From assembly GCA_050249455.1 (NCBI GenBank), contig JBFWQM010000023.1:1-34196 (forward strand): a stretch of DNA of 34,196 bases. Reading direction: 5' to 3'. The stretch's first letter is position 1. Each line of letters begins with the position of its first letter. Under the pieces are notes generated by a model. That model saw nothing but the letters and a program-made list of their open reading frames with translations. It searched no databases and had not been told where the DNA came from. The stretch comes from JBFWQM01 sp050249455 (GTDB lineage Bacteria; Pseudomonadota; Alphaproteobacteria; MPNO01; VGEU01). Of this stretch, positions 22,250-30,786 are shown one piece after another. The position numbers and the translations under genes are program-made.

Positions 22250-23206
22250 TCAAAACTCGGTCGCCGCCACGGCTGCGTCCAGGCGGGAAAGGTCGAGGCC
22301 CTGGGTGATGAACACCAGCCGCGTCGCGCGGTCGCCGTCGGGCCACGCCGGCAGGATCGTCGGCGGATGGAAGACGTGGTGGACGCCGTGCACGACCACC
22401 GGTCCGTCGTGCCCGGCCGCGTTGACAAGGCCCTTTATGCGCAGGATGTCGGCGCCGCGCAGCGAGACCAGCCCGTCGAGCCAGCCGGCGAAGGAGGCCC
22501 AGTCGAGCGCCTTCTCGTGGCGCACGGCGAAGGCGCGGATGCCGTCGTCGTGGGCGTGGCCGTGATGGCCGTGCGCCGCGGCGGCGCCGCGCACGGCGTA
22601 GGCGCCAAGCACGCGGCCGGGCGCGATCGCACCGTGCGGCGCCTCCACCACGTCGGCGTAGGGGTTGATGGCGGCCAAGCCGGCGCGCGCCGCTGTCGCC
22701 TGCCCGGCGGTCGCGATGTCGGTCTTGGTCAGGAGCACGAGATCGGCCAGCGCCGCCTGCGCCGCCGCCTCGCGGTGGCGCGCCTGCTGCTGCGGCCAGT
22801 GGATCGCGTCCACGGTCGCGACCAGGCCGTTGAGCGCGAACCGCGCCTCGATCGCCGGCTCGCCCAGCATAGTTTGCAGGACTGGGCCCGGATCGGCCAG
22901 TCCGGTCGTCTCGACCACCACCCGCGCGAACGGCGGCACCACGCCGGCGGTGCGGCGACCGTGCAGGTCAGACAGGGTGTCGACGAGGTCGCCGCGGATG
23001 GAGCAGCACACGCAGCCGTTCCTCATCAGCAGCACGTCGGTGCGCGCGCTCTCCACCAGATGGTGGTCGATGCCGATCTCGCCGAACTCGTTGACGATCA
23101 CCGCGGTGTCGCCGGCGTCAGGCGCGCGCAGCAGCCGGTTGATCAGGGTCGTCTTGCCGCTGCCGAGGAAACCGGTGACGACGGTGACGGGGATCGGCGG
23201 CGGCAT
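22250..23206 (-). CDS. CobW/COG0523 family GTPase, metal chaperone type
   Basis: 318 residues. The P-loop GFLGSGKTT (12-20), the metal-binding GCVCC (64-68), ETTGLADP (99-106, switch II), and TKTD (160-163, guanine specificity, T for the usual N) are all present, followed by a His-rich loop HGHHGHAHDD (212-221) and the C-terminal CobW_C domain. Such G3E GTPases hand Zn, Co or other metals to client enzymes. The His loop and GCVCC site give two places to bind metal. It starts seven bases after the DctP stop, in the middle of the DctP/CobW/LVIVD run, so the likely client is one of those neighbours. No Zur site is obvious upstream. Confidence 0.92.
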   Translation of the reverse strand: MPPPIPVTVVTGFLGSGKTTLINRLLRAPDAGDTAVIVNEFGEIGIDHHLVESARTDVLLMRNGCVCCSIRGDLVDTLSDLHGRRTAGVVPPFARVVVETTGLADPGPVLQTMLGEPAIEARFALNGLVATVDAIHWPQQQARHREAAAQAALADLVLLTKTDIATAGQATAARAGLAAINPYADVVEAPHGAIAPGRVLGAYAVRGAAAAHGHHGHAHDDGIRAFAVRHEKALDWASFAGWLDGLVSLRGADILRIKGLVNAAGHDGPVVVHGVHHVFHPPTILPAWPDGDRATRLVFITQGLDLSRLDAAVAATEF

Positions 23207-23213
23207 CGCTCTC

Positions 23214-24248
23214 CTATTGCGTCGGCGGCTTCATGCCGGCGGTGGCGGCGGCGCCGGCCTTGACCAGGGCGTACACCTCCTTCACCGCCGGATCGTTTCC
23301 CAGGATCTCGTCGCTGACCGCGCGCGCCCGGCGCAGCATCTCGGCCTTGTCGGCCGGCGTCGGCTCGACGATCGTGCCGCCGTTGTCGCGCCAGATCTTG
23401 GCGCCCTTCGCCAAGAGGTCGATGGCGATCAGCTCGGTCCGGTCGGCGATGCCCTGGCCGACCTCGTGGATGGCCTGGCGCAGATTGGCGGGCAGCTTGT
23501 CGATCCAGCCCTTCGACACCCACATGCCGGCCGGCACGTACCCGGTCGATTCCGCGTAGATGTGCTTGGCCACCGTGTAGAACTTCGACGGCGCCAGCAC
23601 GACGACGCCGATGCGGGTGCCGTCGAGCGTGCGGTTCTGGATCGCCGCGATCACCTCGGTGAAGTCCATCGGGATGCCGGTGGCGCCGAACGAGGCGACG
23701 ACGCCGATCTCCACCTTCGACGCCAGCACCCGCAGCTTCAGGCCCTTGATGTCCTCCAGCTTGTTGATCGGCTCGCGCGAGGCGATGCCGGTGTTGCCGG
23801 CCGACCACAAGTAGACGCCGGTGATATTGGCCTTCTCCGGCAGCGTCAGCAGTCGGTCGCGCACCGGGGGATGGTTCAGCGTCTTGTGGTGGTGCCAGGG
23901 CGAGTCGAACAGCCCGGCGGCGTCGGCGGCCTGGAACGCGGGGCTGATGCCGACCATGAAGCCCGGCGGCGTCATGAACGCCTCCTGGGTGCCGAGCTGC
24001 AGACCCTCGATCTGGCGGGCGATGTTGCCGAGCTGGCCGGCCGGGAAGATCTTCACCTGGATCGCGCCGCCGGTCTTCTTGGCGATCTCCTCGGCGAACA
24101 GCTTGGCGCCCTCGTGCTGCGAGTCGTTGATGGTGACGAAGCCGAGCTTCATCTCCACTGTCTGCGCCTGGGCGCCGAGGCCCATCGCCGCCAGCCCGGC
24201 GGCGACGGCGGCGCAAAGCATCGTCCGCCGGTTCGCAAAATTCCTCAT
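23214..24248 (-). CDS. TRAP transporter substrate-binding protein, DctP type
   Basis: 344 residues from the ATG at 24248, with GGGAGG ahead of it. A signal peptide with an Arg pair (NRRTMLCAAVAAG, perhaps Tat) ends at AQAQ. The mature protein has TRAP marks: HEGAKLFAEEIAKKTGGAI near the start, KIFPAGQLGN, the helix region KGLKLRVLASK with its Arg for the substrate carboxylate, and GWIDKLPANLRQAI. It binds a small organic acid in the periplasm and delivers it to DctQM, but no DctQ or DctM gene is in the window. It starts the DctP/CobW/LVIVD group, 80 bases after the SDR gene. Confidence 0.9.
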   Translation of the reverse strand: MRNFANRRTMLCAAVAAGLAAMGLGAQAQTVEMKLGFVTINDSQHEGAKLFAEEIAKKTGGAIQVKIFPAGQLGNIARQIEGLQLGTQEAFMTPPGFMVGISPAFQAADAAGLFDSPWHHHKTLNHPPVRDRLLTLPEKANITGVYLWSAGNTGIASREPINKLEDIKGLKLRVLASKVEIGVVASFGATGIPMDFTEVIAAIQNRTLDGTRIGVVVLAPSKFYTVAKHIYAESTGYVPAGMWVSKGWIDKLPANLRQAIHEVGQGIADRTELIAIDLLAKGAKIWRDNGGTIVEPTPADKAEMLRRARAVSDEILGNDPAVKEVYALVKAGAAATAGMKPPTQ

Positions 24249-24328
24249 GTCGGCCTCCCTGAGCCGCAATTTTGATTATTGGGTTAGAGGCTAGTCCAAC
24301 CTGCCAATGCTGTCACGCCGATCGGCGG

Positions 24329-25165
24329 TCAGTGGGCCTGCCACACCGTCTGGGCGCCGAGCTGCGGCCAGGCGGCCGGGGCCTTGGCGGCTTCGGCCGG
24401 GCCGTCTTCATGGCCCCACAGCGCGGCGATGAAGCGGTGTCCCGTCACCCCGTCCGAGGCGCGCGAGGCGAGCCAGCGGATCGGCCGCACCATGGCGTCC
24501 GGCTGGATCAGCTTGTCGCGCGGGAAGCGCGGGTCGTCCGGGAACATGCGGGTGTTGACCGGCCCGCCGGGGACCAGAACGTTGGCGGTGACGCCGGTGC
24601 CCTCAAGGTCGGCGGCCATGATCGCGGTGTGCGCCTCGGTCGAGGCCTTGGAGCCGCCATAGGGCGCGAAGCCGCCGCGGATCATCGCGTCGAGGCTCGT
24701 GGTGACGTTGACGATGCGGCCCCAGCCCTGGGCGATCATGTGCGGCGCCGCGGCGCGCGACACCAGAAATGCAGCGTTGGCGTTCACCTCCATGATGCGC
24801 CGCCACACGGCGGGCTCGATCTCCCAGAACCGCACCGGGCGGCTCATGAAGTCGCGCCGCACCGCGTCCTCGCCGAGGCCTGCGTTGTTGACGACGATCC
24901 CGACCGTGCCGAACGCCGCGACGGTGCGCTCGACGATCGCCGCGACATCGGCGTCCCTGGTCACGTCGCCCGCGACGGCGATCGCGCTGCCGGCGCCGGC
25001 GGCGGCGTTCACCTCGGCGACCGCGCCGTCGAGCTCGCCGGCGTCGAGGTCGGCCAGCGTCACCTTCGCGCCGGCGGCGGCAAGGCCGTGCGCCATCGCC
25101 CGTCCCATCCCGCGCGCGGCCCCGGTGATCACAGCGACGGTGCCTGCAAGCGCGCCCTGCGTCAT
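24329..25165 (-). CDS. Short-chain dehydrogenase/reductase (SDR)
   Basis: 278 residues. Classical SDR: the nucleotide site TGAARGMG (14-21), LADLDAG at the second strand (Asp there favours NAD), NNAG, and the catalytic Y-x3-K in APYGGSKAS, with Ser in VTTSLD. Substrate is unknown. Two ATGs lie two codons apart; I choose the inner one at 25165 because GGGGAGG is six bases before it, while the outer ATG at 25171 is too close. It is read on the same strand as DctP but with an 80-base gap. Confidence 0.9.
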   Translation of the reverse strand: MTQGALAGTVAVITGAARGMGRAMAHGLAAAGAKVTLADLDAGELDGAVAEVNAAAGAGSAIAVAGDVTRDADVAAIVERTVAAFGTVGIVVNNAGLGEDAVRRDFMSRPVRFWEIEPAVWRRIMEVNANAAFLVSRAAAPHMIAQGWGRIVNVTTSLDAMIRGGFAPYGGSKASTEAHTAIMAADLEGTGVTANVLVPGGPVNTRMFPDDPRFPRDKLIQPDAMVRPIRWLASRASDGVTGHRFIAALWGHEDGPAEAAKAPAAWPQLGAQTVWQAH

Positions 25166-25293
25166 CCGCATCCTCCCCGTTCTCGTTTTGCCGCAGCATG
25201 ACGCGGAAAGCGGCGGATGGAAAGGCGTCTAGACCCTCGCCGGGCGCTGCCGTGCCGCCTAAGATCGGCCGCGGGATTCCCGGAGGGACGAAG

Positions 25294-26175
25294 ATGCTGC
25301 CGAACGAACGTCTGAGCTATTCGCCGATCACGTCGCGGCCGCACTTGGCGCTGCCCGACGGCGTGCGGCTGGCGGTCTGGGTCATCGTCAACATCGAGGA
25401 GTGGGATCCGAGGGAGACCATGCCGCGCACCGTGCTGACGCCGCCCGCCGGTGGGTCGCCGACGCCTGACGTCCCCAACTGGGCGTGGCACGAATACGGC
25501 AACCGGGTCGGCTTCTGGCGCATGCTCGAGGTGCTCGACGAGTTCGACGTCAAGGCCGCGCTGGCGATCAACGGCTCGGCGATCGCGACCTATGCGGCGA
25601 TCTCCGAGGCGGCGGCGGCGCGCGGCTGGGAATTCATGGGCCACGGCTTCACGCAGAAGAACATGCAGAAGGTGCCCGACGAGCGCGCCGACATCGCGCG
25701 GACCACCGAGGCGATCCGCGCCTTCGCCGGCACCCGGCCGCGCGGCTGGCTGGGGCCGGGCCTCACCGAGACATGGGAGACGCCCGACCTCCTGGCCGAG
25801 GACGGCTACGACTACGTCTGCGACTGGGTGCTGGACGACCAGCCGGTGTGGCTGAAGACGCGGGCGAAGCCGCTGGTCAACGTGCCCTACACCCAGGAAT
25901 GCAACGACGTCGCGATGATGCTGATCCAGCACCACAAGGCGTCGGAGTACCGCGACCGCGCGATCGACCAGTTCGACCAGCTCTATTCCGACGCGCGCAA
26001 CCAGGCGCGCATCATGGCGCTGGTCGTCCATCCCTACATCATGGGGGCGCCGCACCGGCTGCGCTATTTCCGCGAGGCGCTGGCGCACGTCCGCTCCCGC
26101 GGCGACGTGGCGGTGTGGACCGGCTCGCAGATCTGCGACTGGTTCGTCGGCCGCCGTCCGCCGCCCGGCGGTTGA
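25294..26175 (+). CDS. Polysaccharide deacetylase-like protein, PuuE allantoinase type
   Basis: 293 residues with a NodB-like barrel: VNIEEWDP in place of the first Asp motif, as in the PuuE branch, then FMGHGFTQKNMQ, RGWLGPGLTETWETPDLLAEDGYDYVCDW and VHPYIMGAPHRL. PuuE-type enzymes hydrolyse allantoin without needing a metal ion. This is the best guess, but other carbon-nitrogen hydrolases share the fold. It is a single gene with CGGAGGGA ahead of the ATG. The stop is six bases from the convergent UspA stop. Confidence 0.8.
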   Translation: MLPNERLSYSPITSRPHLALPDGVRLAVWVIVNIEEWDPRETMPRTVLTPPAGGSPTPDVPNWAWHEYGNRVGFWRMLEVLDEFDVKAALAINGSAIATYAAISEAAAARGWEFMGHGFTQKNMQKVPDERADIARTTEAIRAFAGTRPRGWLGPGLTETWETPDLLAEDGYDYVCDWVLDDQPVWLKTRAKPLVNVPYTQECNDVAMMLIQHHKASEYRDRAIDQFDQLYSDARNQARIMALVVHPYIMGAPHRLRYFREALAHVRSRGDVAVWTGSQICDWFVGRRPPPGG

Positions 26176-26181
26176 GTCCGC

Positions 26182-26664
26182 TCAGGACGGGCGCGACTGC
26201 AGGCCGTCGGCGGCGAGCCGGCCGCGCAATGTCGGCCGGTCGTTGCGCACCGCCACCACCGGCACCGAGGCGAGCCGGATCACGCGCCCGACCATGAGGC
26301 GCGAGCGCAGGTCGCCGAACGCGCCGTCGCCGCCGGTCGCCATCACGATGCGGTCGGCGCGCAATTCGTCGGCCAGGCGGGCGACGGTCGGGGCGGGCGC
26401 GCCGACCCCGACATGCGCGGCGAACGGCACGCCCGCATCCTCCAGCATCCGCCGGGCGTCGCCCAGCGCGCGGTCGCCTTCCTCCCGGCGCCAGTCGGCG
26501 ATGGCGCGCCGGCCGAGGAAGCGCGACGCGTAGCCGTCCACCGGCGGCTGCACATGGACGAGATGGACGGCGCCGACCTCGCCGCGGCGCACCTGGCGCA
26601 CCACCGCAAGGACCGCTGCCAGGGCGGCGTTCGAGCCGTCGATCGGGACCAGGGCCGTGCGCAT
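26182..26664 (-). CDS. Universal stress protein (UspA family)
   Basis: 160 residues. It begins with TALVPIDGSNAALAAV, the first UspA strand and loop, and ends with the nucleotide loop ATGGDGAFGDLRSRLMVG and VPVVAV. The family loop is G-x2-G-x9-G-(S/T); here the last residue is Arg, so ATP binding may be altered. It starts 22 bases after TerC, read in the same direction, so they form one transcription unit. Role: stress survival, exact function not known. Confidence 0.9.
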   Translation of the reverse strand: MRTALVPIDGSNAALAAVLAVVRQVRRGEVGAVHLVHVQPPVDGYASRFLGRRAIADWRREEGDRALGDARRMLEDAGVPFAAHVGVGAPAPTVARLADELRADRIVMATGGDGAFGDLRSRLMVGRVIRLASVPVVAVRNDRPTLRGRLAADGLQSRPS

Positions 26665-26686
26665 GGTCGCTCTCCGGTCCGACAGG

Positions 26687-27460
26687 TCAGCGCTGCGCGG
26701 CAGGCGCCTCTTTGTCGTGGCTGGTTTCGGCCGCCGGCACATGCTGCACGGTCGCCTCGTGGCGCCGCCGCTTGCGCGCGATGGTGACGTTGATGCTCTC
26801 GACGAAGACCGAGAACAGCATGGCGAAGTAGAGGTAGCCCTTGGGGATGTGGAAGCCCATGCCGTCGGCGATCAGCGCCATGCCGATCAGGATCACGAAC
26901 GCCAGCGCCAGGATCTTCACCGTCGGGTGGTGATGGATGAACCGCATGATCGGGCCGGAGGCGACCAGCATGATCAGGACGGCGATCACCACCGCCGTCG
27001 CCATCACCCACAGCTCGCGCGCCATGCCGACCGCGGTGATCACGGAGTCGAACGAGAACACGATGTCGAGCACGACGATCTGGAAGATCGCGTTGCCGAA
27101 GCTGGTGGTGCGCCGGTTGCCCTCGCTGCCGCCGGACGCTTCCTCCACCGACTCGTGGATCTCGCGCACGCCCTTGACCAGCAGGAAGATGCCGCCGCCG
27201 AGCATCAGAAGGTCGCGCCCCGACACGTCCGCCGTGCCGATCGAGAACATCGGCTGGGTCAGTCCGGCGATCCAGCTGATCGAGAACAGGAGGAGCAGGC
27301 GGGTGATCATCGCCAGCGACAGGCCGACGATGCGGGCCTTGTCGCGCTGGTGGTGGGGGAGGGTCGCCGCGATGATCGCGATGACGACGATGTTGTCTAT
27401 GCCGAGGACGATCTCGAGCCCGGTGAGGGTGAGCAGACTGAGAAAGGTCTCGAGGTCCAT
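26687..27460 (-). CDS. TerC/Alx-type membrane protein, likely Mn2+ exporter family
   Basis: 257 residues with about seven membrane helices. The family marks are ETFLSLLTLTGLEIVLGIDN in the first helix and IVFSFDSVITAVGMA in the fourth, each with a conserved acidic residue inside the membrane (Asp of IDN and FSFD). Related TerC/Alx proteins export Mn2+ or take part in tellurite resistance and pH stress. The C-terminal tail is charged and soluble (RKRRRHEATV onward). ATG 27460, with GGGGTGAG ahead. A yybP-ykoY (Mn) riboswitch is often upstream of this family, but I could not find its conserved GGGGAGUA segment in the leader. Confidence 0.88.
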   Translation of the reverse strand: MDLETFLSLLTLTGLEIVLGIDNIVVIAIIAATLPHHQRDKARIVGLSLAMITRLLLLFSISWIAGLTQPMFSIGTADVSGRDLLMLGGGIFLLVKGVREIHESVEEASGGSEGNRRTTSFGNAIFQIVVLDIVFSFDSVITAVGMARELWVMATAVVIAVLIMLVASGPIMRFIHHHPTVKILALAFVILIGMALIADGMGFHIPKGYLYFAMLFSVFVESINVTIARKRRRHEATVQHVPAAETSHDKEAPAAQR

Positions 27461-27595
27461 CGTCGCGGCTCACCCCACTGAAGACGCCAAGGCCGCGGCG
27501 CCGGGCGCTTGCGTCCGGCCACGGCGAACAGCCGCCCGCAGCGCGGCTGCCGCGGCCGAGTTGTAAGGTCTATGGAGGCGAACCTGGCGGCGAAA

Positions 27596-27611
27596 TAGTG
27601 GTAAACCACTA
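27596..27611. promoter_or_regulatory. 16-bp palindrome between the FixJ-type gene and TerC
   Basis: TAGTGGT-AA-ACCACTA, 7-2-7 arms. It lies seven bases past the end of the response regulator gene and about 136 bases before the TerC start, both on the minus strand. Read as RNA it gives a 6-bp hairpin with a short T-run (a weak terminator); as DNA it may be a binding site for the neighbouring regulator. Confidence 0.35.
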
Positions 27612-27618
27612 GTCCGGG

Positions 27619-28236
27619 TCAGCGCAGCTCCTCGAACCGCACCACCATGCGGACCAGCTCCGACAGGTTCCGCGCGCCGGTCTTTTCCATGATGCGGGCG
27701 CGATGGATCTCGACCGTGCGCAGGGCGATGCCCAGGCGGTGCGCGATCACCTTGTTGGGGTGGCCGCCGACGACGAGCTCCATGACCTCGCGCTCCCGCG
27801 GCGACAGCTGCTGCAGCCGCTGGGCGAACGCCTCGCGGTCGCGCGCGAGGTTCTGGGCGGAACCGGGGCTGCGGCGCAGCGCCTCGTCGACCGCGGACAA
27901 GATTACCGGCGCGTCGAACGGCTTCTCGATGAAGTCCACCGCGCCGGCCTTGATCGCCGACACCGCCATCGGGATGTCGCCGTGGCCGGTGATGATCACC
28001 ACCGGCAGCCCGACGTCGCGCATGATGAGTTCGCGCTGCAGCTCCAGCCCGCTCATGCCCGGCATGCGGACGTCGGCCAGCACGCAGCCGTCGACGTCGG
28101 GGGACAGGCTTGCCAGGAACGCCTCCGCGGAGGCGAAGCTGCGGACGGCGAAGCCCTTTACGGAAAGCAGCGCCTCCAGCCCGGTGCGCACGGCGTCGTC
28201 GTCGTCGACCACGAAAACCACGGAATCAGTTGCCAT
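27619..28236 (-). CDS. FixJ-type two-component response regulator
   Basis: 205 residues. The receiver domain (1-120) has DDDD (11-14), the phosphate acceptor Asp55 (ADVRMPGMSG), Thr in IITGHGD and Lys in EKPFD. The C-terminal LuxR helix-turn-helix (140-205) has LSPREREVMELVVGG and NKVIAHRLGIALRTVEIHRARIM, as in FixJ. I choose the ATG at 28236 (GGAG seven bases ahead); a second ATG at 28251 has no ribosome site. The start overlaps the stop of the kinase gene by 11 bases, so they are translationally coupled and act as a pair. Targets unknown; TerC is a candidate. Confidence 0.93.
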   Translation of the reverse strand: MATDSVVFVVDDDDAVRTGLEALLSVKGFAVRSFASAEAFLASLSPDVDGCVLADVRMPGMSGLELQRELIMRDVGLPVVIITGHGDIPMAVSAIKAGAVDFIEKPFDAPVILSAVDEALRRSPGSAQNLARDREAFAQRLQQLSPREREVMELVVGGHPNKVIAHRLGIALRTVEIHRARIMEKTGARNLSELVRMVVRFEELR

Positions 28237-30166
28237 ATTCGTCTCCGGCATCGACGGGTAGCGTGAAGCGAAGCTCGGCGCCCCCGCACGGGCGCGGCAC
28301 CGACCAGATCCTGCCGCGATGGGCGTGGACGATGGTTCGGCTGATCGACAGGCCGAGGCCCATGCCGGTCTGCTTGGTCGTCGCGAACGGGGTGAACAGC
28401 CGGTCGGCGACTTCGGCTGCTATGCCGGGGCCGGTGTCGGTCACGGCGACTTCCACCTCGCGGGGATCGTCCGATGCGGTCGCCACGATGGTAATGTCGC
28501 GGCGGGGGGAATCTGCGCGGTCCATGGCCTCGATGCTGTTGCGGATCAGGTTCAGGATCACCTGCTCGATCTGGATGGCATCGACGAGGACGGGCGGCAA
28601 GCCCGGCTCGACGTGCATGGCGATATGGACGCTGTTGTAAGCGGCCTCCGCCCGGACGAGGTTCTGCACTGCGGCGAAGAGTTGTGCAACGTCGATCGAC
28701 TCGTGGCCGGACTCGCCGCTCTTCAGGAACGCGCGGGTGGTGCGGATGATGGCCCCCGCGCGCGTCGCCTGCTCGACCGCCTGGTCGATCAGGCGCGAGG
28801 CCTGGGCGGCGGCGCCGGCCTCGAGGACCGCCTGCCCGGCGCGGGCGAAGCTGATCAGGGCGGTGAGCGGCTGATTGAGCTCGTGGGCGAGCGCGGCGGC
28901 CATCTCGCCGGTCGCCGAAAGCCGGCCGGCGTGCGCGAGCTCGGCCTCGTGCTGCCGCAGGCGCGCCTCGTCGCGCTTGCGGGCCGAAACGTCGCGCACC
29001 ACCGCGACCAGGAGCGGCCGGTCGTCGATCGCGGCCCGGCCCATCGAGACCTCGGCGACGAAGCGGGTGCCGTCGGTGCGCTGCGCCGTCGTCTCGCGCC
29101 CGGCGATCGGCGCCGGGTCGTCGAGCCGGACGTCGGGGAGGAGGGCGGCGAGGCGGAGGTCGGGCGGGGTGTCCGGACCCAGGCCGAACATCTCCGTACC
29201 GGCGGCGTTGGCGCTCAGCACCGCGCCGTCGGGGTCGGCCGTCAGGATGGCGTCGGGCGCGGTCGAGACCACGGTCTGCAGCCGCGCCTCGCTCTCGCGC
29301 AGCGACTGTTCGGCGCGCCGGCGCTGATCGACCACCGCGCCGAGCGCCAGGCCGGTCACCGCCACCGCCAGCATCAGGAGCTGGAACTGTCCCATGACGT
29401 CGGCGTCGTAGCCCTTGACCTGCACCGCGGCGACCAAGCCGACCTGGGTGCCGACGATGCCCCACGTCGCGCCCTGCAGGCCTTCGCGCAGCGCGATCCA
29501 GATCAACGGCAGGAAAAGGACGTAGGCGTATTCGAAGTGGTCGATGCGCTCGAGCCCGAAGATGATCCACAGGCCGAGCCCGATGGCGGCAAGCTGCAGG
29601 CCGTACTCGGCAACGGCCGCCGGGCGAGGCAGGGTCAGCCGGCTGCCGCGTTCGAAGGCGAGCAGCAGGAACGGCGTCAGCACCGCGATGCCGATGACGT
29701 CGCCGGTCCAGTACCGGCGCAGCATGAGCGCGAGGTCCGACCACGGCAGCAGTGCCGTCGCCGCGAACAGCGTCACCACGGTCGCGGCCACGATGCCGGT
29801 GACGGCGAGCGCGACGCCGATCAGGAGCGCGAGGTCGCGCAGGCCGTCGAGCCGCTGCGAGATCGCCAGCCGGGCGCGCAGCAGCCACGCCGTCGCGGCG
29901 TATCCGACGGTGATCGCCAGCGCCGCGGCGATCGTGGCCAGCGGCTGGAGCGGCAGCTCGCGCGACAGGACGTCGGCCAGCACAACCGCCGCGAACACCG
30001 CCGGCGCGAAGCGCACGCCGTAGCGCAGCAGCAGCGCGAAGCTGAGCCCGGCGGACGGATTCCACGGCGTGATGCCCAGCACGCCGGCCGGCTCGATCAG
30101 GCTGATCCTGTCGAGCAAGACGTAGAGGACGATGAAGGCGCCGATGCCGGCGGCGTTGCGCAGCAC
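28226..30166 (-). CDS. MASE1-PAS sensor histidine kinase (FixL/NtrB-like)
   Basis: 646 residues from the GTG at 30166. Membrane sensor MASE1 (about 5-290): eight or so helices, with NPSAGLSFALLLRYG early and LPWSDLALMLRRYWTGDVIG. A PAS domain (about 300-410) starts at SEARLQTVVSTAPDAILTADPDGAVL; no heme-ligand His is evident, so it is probably not an oxygen-heme FixL. The HisKA phosphorylation site is His428 (AALAHELNQPL), followed by the ATPase boxes LNLIRNSIEAM, DTGPGIAAEV and GMGLGLS. It autophosphorylates and passes phosphate to the FixJ-type regulator. The ribosome site is weak, so the start could be off by a few codons; extension past about 30230 is not likely. Confidence 0.88.
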   Translation of the reverse strand: MLRNAAGIGAFIVLYVLLDRISLIEPAGVLGITPWNPSAGLSFALLLRYGVRFAPAVFAAVVLADVLSRELPLQPLATIAAALAITVGYAATAWLLRARLAISQRLDGLRDLALLIGVALAVTGIVAATVVTLFAATALLPWSDLALMLRRYWTGDVIGIAVLTPFLLLAFERGSRLTLPRPAAVAEYGLQLAAIGLGLWIIFGLERIDHFEYAYVLFLPLIWIALREGLQGATWGIVGTQVGLVAAVQVKGYDADVMGQFQLLMLAVAVTGLALGAVVDQRRRAEQSLRESEARLQTVVSTAPDAILTADPDGAVLSANAAGTEMFGLGPDTPPDLRLAALLPDVRLDDPAPIAGRETTAQRTDGTRFVAEVSMGRAAIDDRPLLVAVVRDVSARKRDEARLRQHEAELAHAGRLSATGEMAAALAHELNQPLTALISFARAGQAVLEAGAAAQASRLIDQAVEQATRAGAIIRTTRAFLKSGESGHESIDVAQLFAAVQNLVRAEAAYNSVHIAMHVEPGLPPVLVDAIQIEQVILNLIRNSIEAMDRADSPRRDITIVATASDDPREVEVAVTDTGPGIAAEVADRLFTPFATTKQTGMGLGLSISRTIVHAHRGRIWSVPRPCGGAELRFTLPVDAGDEYGN

Positions 30167-30352
30167 GTCGTTTCCCGTTCGCTGCGGGGCGATTCTTGCG
30201 CCCCGCCGCTGCAGGATCGCGGCGGACGCCTCCCTTGGCAAGCGCGGCCCGGTGCGGCCTCCGGCCGCAAGAAACCGCTTCACCTGCGGCGGCGGAGGGG
30301 CGATGCTTGGCGCCGCACGGGATCCCGAATCGACGCCGGACAGGGGTTGCGC

Positions 30353-30778
30353 ATGAAGTTCGTCTGCGACGCGCCGGGCGACAAGACCTGGTTCCAGATC
30401 GAGACCGAGGGCGAGGCGGCGGCCGAATCCGCCCTGCTGCAGCATGCGGTGGAGAAGTATTACCTGCGCGAACAGGAACGGTCGCGCGAGCGCTACCAGC
30501 CCACCTCGAAAGTGTTCATCGAGCAGGAGATCGGCCTGAAGGCGCATCTGGCACGCGACATGCCGCTGTTCCTGACCCTGCGCAACCGCGACGGCGAGGG
30601 CCTCGTGACGGCGATGCTGCCGCCCAAGGGCCGCGATGATCCGTCGTTCCGGGTCATCGTCGTCGGGCCCGGCAACGCCGATCCCTATCCGCGCCACGGC
30701 GACGCCATCGCGGCGCTCGGGCGGCACTTCGGCATGACGCTCGACCGCGCGCGCTGCTACCCCTACCAGCGCGGCTAG
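30353..30778 (+). CDS. Unknown 141-residue protein
   Basis: No family recognised. It begins MKFVCDAPGDKTWFQIETEGEAA and then has a helix-rich middle (AVEKYYLREQERSRERY), followed by beta-like segments (LFLTLRNRDG, FRVIVVGPGN) and the end YPRHGDAIAALGRHFGMTLD. It is soluble and has no signal or membrane segment. The ATG at 30353 has AGGGG ahead. It is divergent from the sensor kinase gene (186-base gap) and is followed after eight bases by a PcaD-like hydrolase, so the two form an operon. Confidence 0.7.
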   Translation: MKFVCDAPGDKTWFQIETEGEAAAESALLQHAVEKYYLREQERSRERYQPTSKVFIEQEIGLKAHLARDMPLFLTLRNRDGEGLVTAMLPPKGRDDPSFRVIVVGPGNADPYPRHGDAIAALGRHFGMTLDRARCYPYQRG

Positions 30779-30786
30779 GAAGTCGC

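Noticed and set aside
27461..27618. yybP-ykoY Mn riboswitch ahead of TerC
   Set aside because: The conserved GGGGAGUA segment and its partner loop are not seen. A covariance model search would decide.
28226..30166. Heme-binding FixL
   Set aside because: The PAS domain lacks a recognisable heme-ligand His motif, and the membrane part is MASE1, so oxygen-heme sensing is not supported.
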